This document shows, one piece after another, positions 36,132 through 45,420 of a stretch of DNA of 64,000 nucleotides. A model generated the notes under the pieces. That model saw only the letters and a list, made by a program, of their open reading frames with translations, was not told where the DNA came from and ran no database searches. Numbering within the stretch: the first letter of the stretch is position 1; the number at the start of each line of letters is the position of its first letter. A program made the translations under genes and the position numbers. This DNA comes from Micavibrio sp. Its GTDB lineage: Bacteria; Pseudomonadota; Alphaproteobacteria; Micavibrionales; Micavibrionaceae. Where the stretch lies: the NCBI GenBank assembly GCA_002695035.1, contig NZNU01000053.1, positions 24,340 to 88,339 of the forward strand. Direction: 5' to 3'.

Positions 36132-37517
36132 TTAAGTCTTTGCCCCTTTTAATTTGCCGTCTTTTTTCTGGTGAACACCCAAAGGCGCCTCATCGGTGTT
36201 TGGCCCTTTTGCCAAAAGCCTTAAAATATAATATGTGCCAGAGCCGAAAATAATCGTATAGGCCACAATAAACGCCATCAGGGACAGGGCCACATATTCA
36301 CCCAGAACGGGCGATGCTGCCTCACTTGTGCGGATAATACCGTACGCCACCCAGGGCTGGCGACCAATTTCAGTGACAAACCATCCGGCAAGTATAGCGA
36401 CAAATCCCGAGGGCGTGAGCGCCATGCACCAAAACAAAAACCATTTCGTGTCGAACAGCTTTTTTCTAAAATGCAAAATGAGGGCAATCACACCCGTTAA
36501 AATCATCAACATTCCTATACCAACCATCACCCTGAAGGCATAAAAAACAGGGGTAACGGGCGGGCGATCCTGCTTGGCGAATTCTTTTAAGGTCGGAACC
36601 TCACCCTCCCAGTCATGGGTAAGCACAAACGAGCCAAGCTTCGGAATTTCCAGAGCCATATGATTTGTTTCGGCCTCTTCATCTGGAATTGCAAAAACTG
36701 TAAGCGGCATAGCGCGCTCATGCTCCCAGTTGCCTTCCATCGCAGCAACTTTGACAGGTTGGTGCTCCAGCGTGTTCAGCCCATGCATATCACCGATGAC
36801 AAGTTGTAACGGCGCAACAAACACAGCCATTATCATCGCCATGCCCAGCATGACCTTGCCATGCGCTTTGAATTTTTTACGCCAGATATACCATGCGCCT
36901 ATTCCACCAACTGTAAATGCCGTCGTCAGGTAAGCCCCTGTTACCATATGCGCCAATCTATACGGGAATGAGGGGTTAAATATAATTTCCAGCCAGTTCA
37001 GCGGATATAAAATTCCGTCGCCGCGCATTTCAAACCCTTGTGGAGTGTGCATCCAGCTATTGGCGGCCAATATCCAAAAGGCCGAAAACAAGGTTCCGAT
37101 TGCCACGACAACGGTGGACACAAAATGCATTTTGTCAGAAACCCTGCCCCAGCCAAAAAGCATAATGCCCAGAAAAGAGCCTTCCAGAAAAAAGGCTGTT
37201 AAGACCTCGTAAGCGAGCAAGGGCCCCAAAACATTACCTGTCCTGTCCGAGAAAACAGACCAGTTCGTTCCGAACTGGAAGGACATGACAACGCCTGACA
37301 CAACACCCAGGCCAAAAGCCACGGCGAAAATTTTAACCCAGAGTTTATAGATTTCCTTATAGACAGGTTTTTTTGTCTTCAGCCAGCATCCCTCAACAAC
37401 GGCCAGCCAACTAGCCAGCCCGATTGTGAAAGCGGGGAAAATAATGTGAAATGACACCGTAAACGCAAATTGAATGCGGGCCAGTAAAATCGGATCGAGT
37501 GAGCCTAGAAATTCCAT
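36132..37517 (-). CDS. cydA: Cytochrome bd ubiquinol oxidase subunit I
   Basis: 461 residues carrying haems b558, b595 and d. The N-terminal haem ligand His lies in FHIIFPAFT, then GVVSGVVMSFQFGTNW, the haem-binding segment YRLAHMVTG, and GRQPWVAYGIIRT. The Q-loop region is short, so it belongs to the CIO-type rather than the long-loop E. coli type. It starts 9 bases after the YbbP-like permease gene, so it may be transcribed with that ABC pair. Confidence 0.97.
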   Translation of the reverse strand: MEFLGSLDPILLARIQFAFTVSFHIIFPAFTIGLASWLAVVEGCWLKTKKPVYKEIYKLWVKIFAVAFGLGVVSGVVMSFQFGTNWSVFSDRTGNVLGPLLAYEVLTAFFLEGSFLGIMLFGWGRVSDKMHFVSTVVVAIGTLFSAFWILAANSWMHTPQGFEMRGDGILYPLNWLEIIFNPSFPYRLAHMVTGAYLTTAFTVGGIGAWYIWRKKFKAHGKVMLGMAMIMAVFVAPLQLVIGDMHGLNTLEHQPVKVAAMEGNWEHERAMPLTVFAIPDEEAETNHMALEIPKLGSFVLTHDWEGEVPTLKEFAKQDRPPVTPVFYAFRVMVGIGMLMILTGVIALILHFRKKLFDTKWFLFWCMALTPSGFVAILAGWFVTEIGRQPWVAYGIIRTSEAASPVLGEYVALSLMAFIVAYTIIFGSGTYYILRLLAKGPNTDEAPLGVHQKKDGKLKGAKT

Positions 37518-37526
37518 GCCCGCATA

Positions 37527-40079
37527 TTATTCATTTCGCAAATAAGATGCAACAGGGTGATTAAGGGCGCGCAATGTTCCGATACCCCCCAATATCACTG
37601 TTATTATAAGTGCAATAACCGCGGTACTTACGAGTGTGCCCGGCAGGAACGTCCATTCAAGTTCCAATATCTTAGTCACCAGCGCCCACGCCCCGAAACT
37701 TGCAATAGCTGTTGCGGCTAATGCGGTTAACAAGCCTAACACCGCATATTCTGACAAATAAGCCGTAATAATGGTTTTTCTGGATGCACCGAGCGTCTTC
37801 ATTATAACGGCTTCATAAACCCGCCGTTCATTTTGGGCAGCCATTGCCCCTGTCAGTACAAATATACCGGTAATAAGTGCAATTACTGCTGCAATACGTA
37901 CAGCAATACCTATTTTTTCCAATATACCACTTACTGTTTCCATAGCCTCGCTGAGCCTTATTAAAGTAATGTTGGGGAAATCCTCAGAGATTTGACGTTG
38001 TATGGCGCTTTCTTGTTCCGGGTCTATCCGGAATGTCGCAAGGAAAGTCTGGGGTGCGTTTTCCAGCGCGCCCGGGGCAAAGGTCAAAGCAAAGCTGATA
38101 GTGTAATTTAACCAGTTGACCGAGCGGATATTAGCGATTTCGGCAGTTACCTCCCGCCCAAGCACCTCAACTGTGATCGTATCACCTGGGGTAACACCAA
38201 ACGCTTCCCTGACATCTTCAACAACTGAAACCAATGGCGGTCCCTGATAATCAGAGTCCCACCACTCCCCCTCCAGAATTTCGCTGTGCTCGGGAATTTC
38301 GGATGTATAAGTCAGTCCGCGGTCATTTGATAAAAGCCAGCGGTTTTCATCGCTGATGATGGCTTCTTCAGCAGGCATGCCGTTTACAGATTTTATGCGG
38401 CCTCTGATATTGGCACTGGTTCGCACATCGGAGACCGTTTCGGTTTCTGCCAAAAGGTTATTAAAGTCATTAAGCTGGTCTTTTTGTATATCCACTACAA
38501 AAAAGGAGGGCGCCTCTTTTGAAATTGAACCCGTCACAGCTTGTGAAAAATTCCCTTCAATAAGCGCAACAAGCACAAGTACAGTCAGACCCAACCCGAG
38601 CGACAAGGTAATCTGGGACGTTATGTTACCGGGGCGGATAATATTTGTATACGCAATGCGAGTAGCCCCGGTACCGAAGCGCGGTAACATTTTAAAAAGA
38701 TAGACAATTCCGACACCAAGATAATTGAAAAATACCAGTGTCAATGCTGCACCCACAGTAAAATAAACCGCCAATTCTTTATCCGGAGAAACGATATATA
38801 CCAGCATAAATAACAGCGCGGATAAGACCGCCATGGTCAATCCATATCCTGGGGTAAGGCGTGTTTTCACCGGGTCTATCCTGTCACGAAAAAGCTGGGT
38901 AGGCGCCACATCAAGCGCATTGATGACGGGACCTGCAGAAAACAGGAACAGTGTTAAATAGCCAAATAACGCTGCCACCAGAAGTGCCGCCGGCCATATT
39001 GCAAAATCTTGTGACAAAGACAGCAGCTCACGTATAAAAGGCCAGGCCACGGCACTTGAAAACAGCCCTGTCGCAAGGCCGACCAGAAGGCCGAGAGTGC
39101 CAAGTATAAATATCTGGATCATATAGGTTTTGAGAATTACGTGACGCTGTGCGCCGACCGACTTGAAAGTCGCAATAATTCTCAAACGTCCGGTCATATA
39201 AGCACGTACAGCATTATAAATGCCAATGCCGCCAACCAGAAGCGCTGTCAGGCTTATCAATGTCAAAAACAACACCAACCTGTCCAGAAATCTTTCAATG
39301 GAAGGTGCAGCATTGGTACGGTCACGGATGCGCCAATTCTCATTTGCAAAATCTGTTTCTATGTCAGAACGTACAGCTCCGACATCCGCATTTGTATCCA
39401 GCTTTACCAATAAATTGTGATAGGCCATGCTTCCTGGTTGCAGCAGCCCGCTTTTGTTCAGGGCATCCCGGGATATAATGATGCGGGGAGCAATGGGCGG
39501 GCGTCCCCCACCCAGCCTATCCGGCTCATTTTGAATGATTCCCGTAACCACAAAATCAAGCTCGCCCAGACCGATCATCCCGCCCACAGTAACATTCAGG
39601 CGCGCCAGTAATTCCGGATCGAGATAGGCTTTATATGTACCGCCGGATTGCAAGATATCAAGAGGTTGGTCCAAGGGGTTGCCGTGCGCATCCGACACCT
39701 CAAAAGATCCATAAAGGGGATAATTTCCGTCCACCGCCTTAACTTGCGCCAGTGTCGAGCGGCCCTCATCTTCATTTGCACCATCGCTGCGCACCATGGA
39801 ATTTGTCTCAACATTTTCAGACAGAGCAAAACCCCGATCCCCGAGATAGTTTTTTACACTTTCAGGCAGGGGGTTATAAATCTGGCGCAGCTTGATATCT
39901 CCGCCAAGTATGGATTGGGCATCTTTTTGCAGACCGGCCTGTAAATTAGCGGATGTGTTTTGAACGGCCGTAATGGTTGCCGTTCCCAGCACGATGCAAA
40001 GCAGGAAAACAAAAAAACCTTTTAAGCCGCCACGCAGCTCACGCAATGCGAGCCTTAATCCAAGTCCCCATCCTGACAT
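37527..40079 (-). CDS. YbbP-like FtsX-domain ABC permease
   Basis: 850 residues with the large MacB/FtsX arrangement: one membrane segment at about 22-42, a periplasmic domain of about 200 residues, segments in the 255-480 range, a second periplasmic domain and three final membrane helices (for example ALITGIFVLTGAMAAQNERR and the end VIALIITVILGGIGTL). It resembles E. coli YbbP, a permease of unclear substrate. Together with the ATPase and the divergent esterase gene it reproduces the tesA-ybbA-ybbP order of E. coli. Confidence 0.93.
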   Translation of the reverse strand: MSGWGLGLRLALRELRGGLKGFFVFLLCIVLGTATITAVQNTSANLQAGLQKDAQSILGGDIKLRQIYNPLPESVKNYLGDRGFALSENVETNSMVRSDGANEDEGRSTLAQVKAVDGNYPLYGSFEVSDAHGNPLDQPLDILQSGGTYKAYLDPELLARLNVTVGGMIGLGELDFVVTGIIQNEPDRLGGGRPPIAPRIIISRDALNKSGLLQPGSMAYHNLLVKLDTNADVGAVRSDIETDFANENWRIRDRTNAAPSIERFLDRLVLFLTLISLTALLVGGIGIYNAVRAYMTGRLRIIATFKSVGAQRHVILKTYMIQIFILGTLGLLVGLATGLFSSAVAWPFIRELLSLSQDFAIWPAALLVAALFGYLTLFLFSAGPVINALDVAPTQLFRDRIDPVKTRLTPGYGLTMAVLSALLFMLVYIVSPDKELAVYFTVGAALTLVFFNYLGVGIVYLFKMLPRFGTGATRIAYTNIIRPGNITSQITLSLGLGLTVLVLVALIEGNFSQAVTGSISKEAPSFFVVDIQKDQLNDFNNLLAETETVSDVRTSANIRGRIKSVNGMPAEEAIISDENRWLLSNDRGLTYTSEIPEHSEILEGEWWDSDYQGPPLVSVVEDVREAFGVTPGDTITVEVLGREVTAEIANIRSVNWLNYTISFALTFAPGALENAPQTFLATFRIDPEQESAIQRQISEDFPNITLIRLSEAMETVSGILEKIGIAVRIAAVIALITGIFVLTGAMAAQNERRVYEAVIMKTLGASRKTIITAYLSEYAVLGLLTALAATAIASFGAWALVTKILELEWTFLPGTLVSTAVIALIITVILGGIGTLRALNHPVASYLRNE

Positions 40080-40082
40080 TAT

Positions 40083-40787
40083 TTACACCTTGCCTGTATT
40101 CTCAATTTTGCCGTCAACCAGCTTAATCTGTTTTGAGCAGCGCGCCGCCAGATCAGGGTCATGCGTTATGAGGATAAGCGTCATTCCGCTTTGATCCGCC
40201 AACCTGAAAAGAAGTTGTATAATCTGTTCGCCTGTTTCCTGATCCAGATTTCCCGTCGGCTCATCTGCCAGGATGATTTTAGGGCTAGCCACAAGCGCAC
40301 GCGCTAGAGCTACTCTCTGCTGCTCCCCACCCGAAAGTTGTGACGGATAATGGCTTAAACGATGCGATAACCCAACTTCGGTCAAAACATCTTCGGCTTT
40401 TTTAAAAACCTCATCCTTGGATGAAAATTTATTTGAAAATTCAAGCGGAAGCGCCGTATTTTCCAGCGCCGTCATTGTCGGCACAAGGTGAAAATTCTGG
40501 AACACAATCCCTATATTTTCACGCCTGAATTCGGTTAATCCCGCCTCATCCAGATCATTTAAAGCACAGCCTGATAATTTCACCAAGCCCGCGCTGGGAC
40601 GTTGAAGGCCGGCCATAATCATCATTAAACTTGATTTTCCTGAGCCGGAGGGGCCGACTATCGCGATCTTTTCACCCTTTTCTTCAGATAAAGATATATT
40701 TTTTAAAATATCAACCTGTCCCGCCTGAGAAGAAAGGGATAAATCAATATTTTCCAGTGTAAGGAAATTCGTATCGGAACTCGTCAT
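40083..40787 (-). CDS. YbbA-like ABC ATPase
   Basis: 234-residue ATPase of the LolD/YbbA type. Walker A GPSGSGKSSLM, signature LSGGEQQRVALARAL, Walker B IILADEPTGNLD and H-loop LITHD are complete. It ends 3 bases before the permease gene start, so the two form a transporter. Divergent from the esterase gene with 67 bases between. Confidence 0.95.
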   Translation of the reverse strand: MTSSDTNFLTLENIDLSLSSQAGQVDILKNISLSEEKGEKIAIVGPSGSGKSSLMMIMAGLQRPSAGLVKLSGCALNDLDEAGLTEFRRENIGIVFQNFHLVPTMTALENTALPLEFSNKFSSKDEVFKKAEDVLTEVGLSHRLSHYPSQLSGGEQQRVALARALVASPKIILADEPTGNLDQETGEQIIQLLFRLADQSGMTLILITHDPDLAARCSKQIKLVDGKIENTGKV

Positions 40788-40854
40788 GTGTCTAAAAAAC
40801 TCTATTTCATTAAATATTGAAACTCATCATATAGGCTAAAATCGAGGTATTTAC

Positions 40855-41511
40855 ATGTTCTTACGCATAATTTTGTCATTTTTTCTGGTTTTTACGTTTT
40901 TTATCGGTCCAACACCCGTGAAAGCCCAAGATGGGGAGATGAGTGAGAACGCCAAAATGATCTTGGCTTATGGAGACTCCCTCATGGCAGGTTACAATCT
41001 GCAAAAAGGCGAAGATTTTGCGAGCCAACTCGAAGATGCCCTGATTTCGGACGGGCATGATGTCATTGTTAAAAATGCCAGCATTTCAGGTGACACAACA
41101 GCATCAGGTCTGAGCCGTTTGGAATGGGCTTTGGAGTCCGGTGAAGAGCCTGACCTCGTAATTTTAGGTCTTGGCGCTAATGACATGTTGCGCGCTTTAC
41201 CACCAGCCTCAGCAAAAGAGAATCTGAGGGAAATCATTGAGCATTTTAAAAGTGAGGACATTGCCGTTCTGCTCGCCGGTATGAAGGCCGCGCCAAATCT
41301 GGGCGAAAGTTACCGTACTGAATTTGATGCTATCTATCCCGAACTTGCCGACACTTACGACAATGTAACCCTTTACCCATTTTTTCTGGAAGATGTTGCA
41401 ACTGTTAAAGAACTCAACCTAGAAGATGGAATTCATCCCAATCTGGAAGGCATTAATATCATTGTAGAAAATATAAAACCTTATGTTGTTGAGGCCGCGA
41501 AGCTGGATTAG
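40855..41511 (+). CDS. TesA-type GDSL esterase (periplasmic)
   Basis: 218 residues. A signal peptide (about 1-25, ending VKAQ) precedes an SGNH-hydrolase domain: AYGDSLMAGYNL holds the nucleophile Ser, NASISGDTTASG the Gly block, LGLGANDMLR the Asn, and DGIHPNLEG the Asp-His pair. The substrate class is thioester or aryl ester. It forms a divergent pair with ybbA, as in E. coli. Confidence 0.94.
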   Translation: MFLRIILSFFLVFTFFIGPTPVKAQDGEMSENAKMILAYGDSLMAGYNLQKGEDFASQLEDALISDGHDVIVKNASISGDTTASGLSRLEWALESGEEPDLVILGLGANDMLRALPPASAKENLREIIEHFKSEDIAVLLAGMKAAPNLGESYRTEFDAIYPELADTYDNVTLYPFFLEDVATVKELNLEDGIHPNLEGINIIVENIKPYVVEAAKLD

Positions 41512-41598
41512 GGGCAACAACAATATTGGGACTACATGCTCTAGTTAAAATTGTGATATCTTAGATATTAAGGTAAATCTCACGGAGAAAATCTTAGT

Positions 41599-42297
41599 AT
41601 GAAAAGAAAAAAACTTGGCACTACCGAAAAGGGTAATGTTTTATTTCTTATTTTGATCGCAGTCGCTCTTTTCGCGGCGCTGTCCTATGCGGTCACACAA
41701 TCCTCAAGATCAGGCGGCGGTGATATCTCCGATGAACAGGCAAAGCTTTTGACAGCACAGTTATTGAGTTACGCCAATAATATGAAAACAGCCGTGACCC
41801 GCATGAAGATTACAAATGGCTGCACAGATGCCGATATAAGTTTTGAAACAGATATGAGTGCATATGATTATTCGCATAGTCCCACAGCGCCCGAGAAATG
41901 CAGGGTTTTTCACCCAAATGGCGGGAAAATACAGTATTGGGAGAACCCCGACTGGTTGCGCAGTGATTTAGACTTTAATAGTGTTAAGACCTACCTTTGG
42001 TGGATTGTAGGAGATCAGGATATTGAGGGGCTTGGCTCTCCCGCCTCGGAACTTCTTCTAAATTTTGTAGGGATAGATTATAAAATTTGCAGGGAAATAA
42101 ATAGGCTGGCAGGCATTACATATAGTGGAGATACGCCTCCCACCGCATCCGGTTCGAATTACGCGGTACCTTTCAAGGGTGTTTATACCCTCGCCACTGA
42201 TTCAGAAGACGGGACTTTTGCCAACCAAAGCTTCTTCTGCTCCCAAACGGGCGGATCCACCAATCCTGTTTTCACATTTGTTTTGCTGGAAAGATGA
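41599..42297 (+). CDS. Pilin-like N-terminal anchor protein, unknown function
   Basis: 232 residues. A basic, Thr-Glu-Lys-Gly start is followed by the hydrophobic helix NVLFLILIAVALFAALSYAV (about 13-32), like the N-terminal helix of type IV pilin-like proteins but without the usual Glu at position 5 after Gly. The remainder is periplasmic, with four or more Cys, Trp-rich and mostly polar. No pilus machinery genes are adjacent. A pseudopilin-like or surface protein is a guess only. Confidence 0.75.
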   Translation: MKRKKLGTTEKGNVLFLILIAVALFAALSYAVTQSSRSGGGDISDEQAKLLTAQLLSYANNMKTAVTRMKITNGCTDADISFETDMSAYDYSHSPTAPEKCRVFHPNGGKIQYWENPDWLRSDLDFNSVKTYLWWIVGDQDIEGLGSPASELLLNFVGIDYKICREINRLAGITYSGDTPPTASGSNYAVPFKGVYTLATDSEDGTFANQSFFCSQTGGSTNPVFTFVLLER

Positions 42298-42347
42298 TTA
42301 AAAAAATCTTTCCTAAGCAACCACACTCCGCTATGCAAAAATTCGTA

Positions 42348-42521
42348 TTAAACTGATTTCGTGAATACACGATCGCAGTAACCGCACTCAACTGTGTCTG
42401 ATTTATCAAATGTGTAATATACGATTGGATGACCCAAGGGGCCCATACCGCCGTCACACATGACCTCGTCGGCCTCTTTGGTGACTTTTATGGTTTCGGG
42501 AGTCTTGAAATTCGGGGTCAT
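42348..42521 (-). CDS. zf-CHCC zinc-finger mini-protein (NDUFS6-like)
   Basis: 57 codons, start ATG at 42521 and stop at 42348-42350. The protein contains the Cys, His and final two Cys in MCDGG, LGHPIVYYT and ECGYCDRVF, the exact spacing of the zf-CHCC domain found in the NDUFS6/13-kDa accessory subunit of mitochondrial complex I and in short alphaproteobacterial homologues. A structural role with complex I or a related assembly is inferred from that family. It lies within the spurious 5' extension of the plus-strand gene at 42588, so its own strand is the coding one. Confidence 0.9.
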   Translation of the reverse strand: MTPNFKTPETIKVTKEADEVMCDGGMGPLGHPIVYYTFDKSDTVECGYCDRVFTKSV

Positions 42522-42587
42522 AAAATTTTCCAGCGTCTCGTATATTTTGTTAATGACTTGTTAGACAAAAATTTATACTGTGAGAAC

Positions 42588-42971
42588 ATGAATGTCCAGA
42601 ATATAGAATGGTGTCTAAGTGAAACAGTTTCTCGAAACCCCGAGAAATACCAGACTGTTGATATTCAAACGGCAAAACTGCTGGATTTATGGAGTAGCTC
42701 AATGGTTGCTTTCGAATATCTGCAAAACGGGACTTTACGCTCAAAAGATGATTTGAAGCCTGCCTCACGCGAAAAATTCGACGAGGCCGAAAAACTTGTC
42801 CGTTCTGGAAAGTCTCTACCTCAACCCCTTCTGGGCATTGGCATATACGACACTTTGGAGATCGCAACGCAGCGCGCCCTTGTCTGCGTTCTGGCAGCTC
42901 AAAATGTGCCATCTATTCGTGCAAGCCTGCCTATTTCCATGGAAAAGAAATACAATAAGCTGGTCAAATAA
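42588..42971 (+). CDS. Uncharacterised small protein
   Basis: 127 residues from the ATG at 42588; TGAGA precedes it. A longer reading starting at 42429 lies antisense to the zf-CHCC gene and is rejected. The sequence is a soluble alpha-helical protein (LLDLWSSSMVAFEYLQNG, FDEAEKLVRSGKSL, LEIATQRALVCVLAAQ) of no family I know. It converges with the GNAT gene with no spacer. Confidence 0.65.
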   Translation: MNVQNIEWCLSETVSRNPEKYQTVDIQTAKLLDLWSSSMVAFEYLQNGTLRSKDDLKPASREKFDEAEKLVRSGKSLPQPLLGIGIYDTLEIATQRALVCVLAAQNVPSIRASLPISMEKKYNKLVK

Positions 42972-43451
42972 TCAGAGCTGTCTGTAGAGCCTGACAATTG
43001 GATTGGTCAGATTATATTCCACCTCTTCATAAGGGGTAAAACCAAAGCTTTTATAAAATGCATAAGTCTTGAGATAGAATTCATCACCTGCCTTGGGATT
43101 GAGCGTTTCCACTGTAACATGTGAAATTCCCTCATCAGATGCTTTTTCCAAAACCCTGCTTATAAGATGTGCGCCAATGCCTTTTCTATGCAGTTCGGGA
43201 TGCACACCCATCCAATGAATATTGAGAGCGTCTTTGCCTAGCACCTCATCAGACATTTTCTTATAAACCAGCATGGCTTGTATCTCATCACACGCATTTT
43301 CGCGATAGCCCAGCGCGGCATAGTCGCCGGCCTCTTTTATATATTGACGGTTGACGCGGCGGATGCCAAACCAATCGGGCAGTGCCTTTATCAAATCACG
43401 GCAGGCCCTCTCCCGCTCTGACGCATCTGTGATTTCAAAAACCGACATCAA
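42972..43451 (-). CDS. GNAT-family N-acetyltransferase
   Basis: 159 residues with one GNAT domain. The acetyl-CoA binding motif A is MGVHPELHRKGIGAHLISRVLEKA (R-x2-G-x-G/A pattern), followed by YAFYKSFGFTPYEE typical of motif B. The substrate is not predictable. The start overlaps the cysS stop by 4 bases, so the two are coupled. Confidence 0.88.
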   Translation of the reverse strand: MMSVFEITDASERERACRDLIKALPDWFGIRRVNRQYIKEAGDYAALGYRENACDEIQAMLVYKKMSDEVLGKDALNIHWMGVHPELHRKGIGAHLISRVLEKASDEGISHVTVETLNPKAGDEFYLKTYAFYKSFGFTPYEEVEYNLTNPIVRLYRQL

Positions 43452-44794
43452 GCCTTTTCCAAAATAGGTCCTTCGGAGGTATCCCTAATAACAAGGCCTT
43501 TTTCCAAAAGCTGGTCACGTATTTTATCAGCCGTGGCCCAGTCTTTATTTTGGCGGGCTTCCTCACGCTTTTGTAAAAGCGCGTAATCATCCCCTTCCGC
43601 CTCTACCGTACGTGTCCAGTTAGCAGGATCATCCTGCAGGATCCCAAGAACAGAACCCATTTCCCTTAATTGATATCCGAACCCTTTTTTGGCAACCTTA
43701 TGGAGGAATGAGAGGGACAGCGGCACATTCAAGTCATCATAAAGCGCTTTCAAAAAGTCTTCTTCTAACTCCGTATCTTTTTCTTCCGTAACAGAGTCAT
43801 TTATGATGCGGTAAAAATCTGAAAGGGTATTTTCCGTTTGCTCGAGAAGCTTTTCCGACCAGTCGAAAGGCTTTCTGTAATGAGTTGATAAAAGTGCGAG
43901 GCGAATAACTTCTCCTTTTACGCCTTTCTTCAGTAAATCGTGGGACAGGACGACATTACCAAGGGATTTGGACATTTTCTCGCCTTCAACAGTCACAAAA
44001 CCGTTATGCACCCAGTATTTCGAAAAAGCCGATAAATCATTTTCCGAACCATGCGCGCAGCAGGACTGGGCGATTTCGTTTTCATGATGCGGAAATTTAA
44101 GGTCGGCGCCTCCGCCATGAATATCGAAAGGCAGGCCAAGATGTTCTTCTGCCATGGCGGAACATTCGATATGCCACCCCGGGCGCCCATACCCCCATGG
44201 GGATTTCCAGCCAGTTTCTTCTTCCGAGCTGGGTTTCCACAATACAAAATCCGCCGGATCTTTTTTGAAGCCCGCCACCTCGACGCGTGCGCCTGCAATT
44301 TGCTCATCGCGGCTGCGCCCTGACAGCCCCCCATATTTTTCAAAAGAGGGTACGTTAAAGAGTACGTGTCCATCCGCCTCATAGGCGTGGCCTTGCTCAA
44401 CCAGTTTTTCAATCAGGGCAATCATGTGAGTGATATGGTCTGTGGCTTTGGGTTGCACCTCGGGTGCTTTATTGCCGAGGGCTGCCATATCCTCATTATA
44501 TATGCGTGTGTATTTTTCAGTGATATTTGATATTGCCTCTCCGGTTTCTTTGGAGGCTGCCATAATTTTATCATCCACATCCGTAATATTGGACACATAC
44601 GTTACCTTTGGATAAAGCGTGCGAAGCACGCGCGCCAGAACATCAAAAACCACAGCCATACGAGCATTGCCGATATGGGTGAAGCTGTAAACCGTTGGCC
44701 CACAAGCATAAAGGCGTACATTGTCATTATTTACGGGTTTGAAAACCTCTTTTTTGCGACTAAGGGAATTATAAAGTTTCAGGTCTTGAGACAT
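43448..44794 (-). CDS. cysS: Cysteine-tRNA ligase
   Basis: 448-residue class I aminoacyl-tRNA synthetase. The zinc-binding LYACGPTVYSFTHIGNAR contains the HIGH-type signature, then GWHIECSAMA and GGADLKFPHHENEIAQS of the cysteine pocket, and KMSKS in GEKMSKSLGN. HIGN in place of HIGH is common in this enzyme. Smr gene upstream, acetyltransferase gene downstream. Confidence 0.98.
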   Translation of the reverse strand: MSQDLKLYNSLSRKKEVFKPVNNDNVRLYACGPTVYSFTHIGNARMAVVFDVLARVLRTLYPKVTYVSNITDVDDKIMAASKETGEAISNITEKYTRIYNEDMAALGNKAPEVQPKATDHITHMIALIEKLVEQGHAYEADGHVLFNVPSFEKYGGLSGRSRDEQIAGARVEVAGFKKDPADFVLWKPSSEEETGWKSPWGYGRPGWHIECSAMAEEHLGLPFDIHGGGADLKFPHHENEIAQSCCAHGSENDLSAFSKYWVHNGFVTVEGEKMSKSLGNVVLSHDLLKKGVKGEVIRLALLSTHYRKPFDWSEKLLEQTENTLSDFYRIINDSVTEEKDTELEEDFLKALYDDLNVPLSLSFLHKVAKKGFGYQLREMGSVLGILQDDPANWTRTVEAEGDDYALLQKREEARQNKDWATADKIRDQLLEKGLVIRDTSEGPILEKA

Positions 44795-44818
44795 ATGGAA
44801 TACATTTCCTTTTTGTTG

Positions 44819-45376
44819 TTATCGGGTGCGGCGCAGGTAAACATAAAATGCCCCTGCTCCTCCGTGTTTGGGGCGCGCCTGTACGTGTTGCAGAACAATA
44901 TCAGACAGGTCGACACCGTTCAGCCACTCAGGCAGCTTTTTTCTTAAAACACCGCGCTCATCTTCCATCCAGTGTTCGGGATTGACTGAGCGCGCACCTT
45001 TCCCGGTGATAACAAGCACGCATCTTTTGCCGCTGCCATGTGCGCTTTTTATAAACGATTTCAGGGCGTTATGTGCCTCATCCTGGCGCATCCCATGTAA
45101 GTCCAGCTCGCCGTCAATTGGCAGTTCACCCTTCTCAAGTTTTTTGCGTGTATTGCCATCTATGTCACGGCCCTGCGGCTTACGGGGTTTTCTCGCCTTT
45201 TTTTCTTTCGCCGGGGCGGGCTTGGGCTCTTCAGGTATTTTTGTTACCTGTTCGTCGGCGGCGGATGCGCTATCCTGACTGCTGTGCTCTTTTTTGGTTG
45301 GCGCAGGTGAAGACGGCGCAAGAGGTTTGACATCCTGCGTGAAATAATCCCATATATCGTCGTCATTTCCTGACAT
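44819..45376 (-). CDS. Smr-domain protein
   Basis: 185 residues. A charged Lys/Pro/Ala-rich N-terminal half (about 1-85, disordered) precedes an Smr domain with GELDLHGMRQDEAH, VLVITGKGARS and VLQHVQARPKHGGAGAFYVYL. Smr domains bind or cut nucleic acid and occur in MutS2 and in stand-alone ribosome-rescue nucleases; DLHG and TGKG motifs are intact. It ends 24 bases before cysS and is divergent from lysA. Confidence 0.92.
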   Translation of the reverse strand: MSGNDDDIWDYFTQDVKPLAPSSPAPTKKEHSSQDSASAADEQVTKIPEEPKPAPAKEKKARKPRKPQGRDIDGNTRKKLEKGELPIDGELDLHGMRQDEAHNALKSFIKSAHGSGKRCVLVITGKGARSVNPEHWMEDERGVLRKKLPEWLNGVDLSDIVLQHVQARPKHGGAGAFYVYLRRTR

Positions 45377-45420
45377 TTAAATTATTTCCAATTCAAATTT
45401 AAAAGTATATCCTGCCGACC

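Noticed and set aside
42140..42170. GGTTCGAATT resembling a tRNA T-loop
   Set aside because: Lies inside the coding sequence of the pilin-like protein, with no acceptor stem around it.
42429..42587. 5' extension of the unknown plus-strand gene
   Set aside because: It is antisense to the zf-CHCC gene; the ATG at 42588 is the better start.
43448..44794. HIGN instead of HIGH in cysS
   Set aside because: A common variant in cysteinyl-tRNA synthetases.
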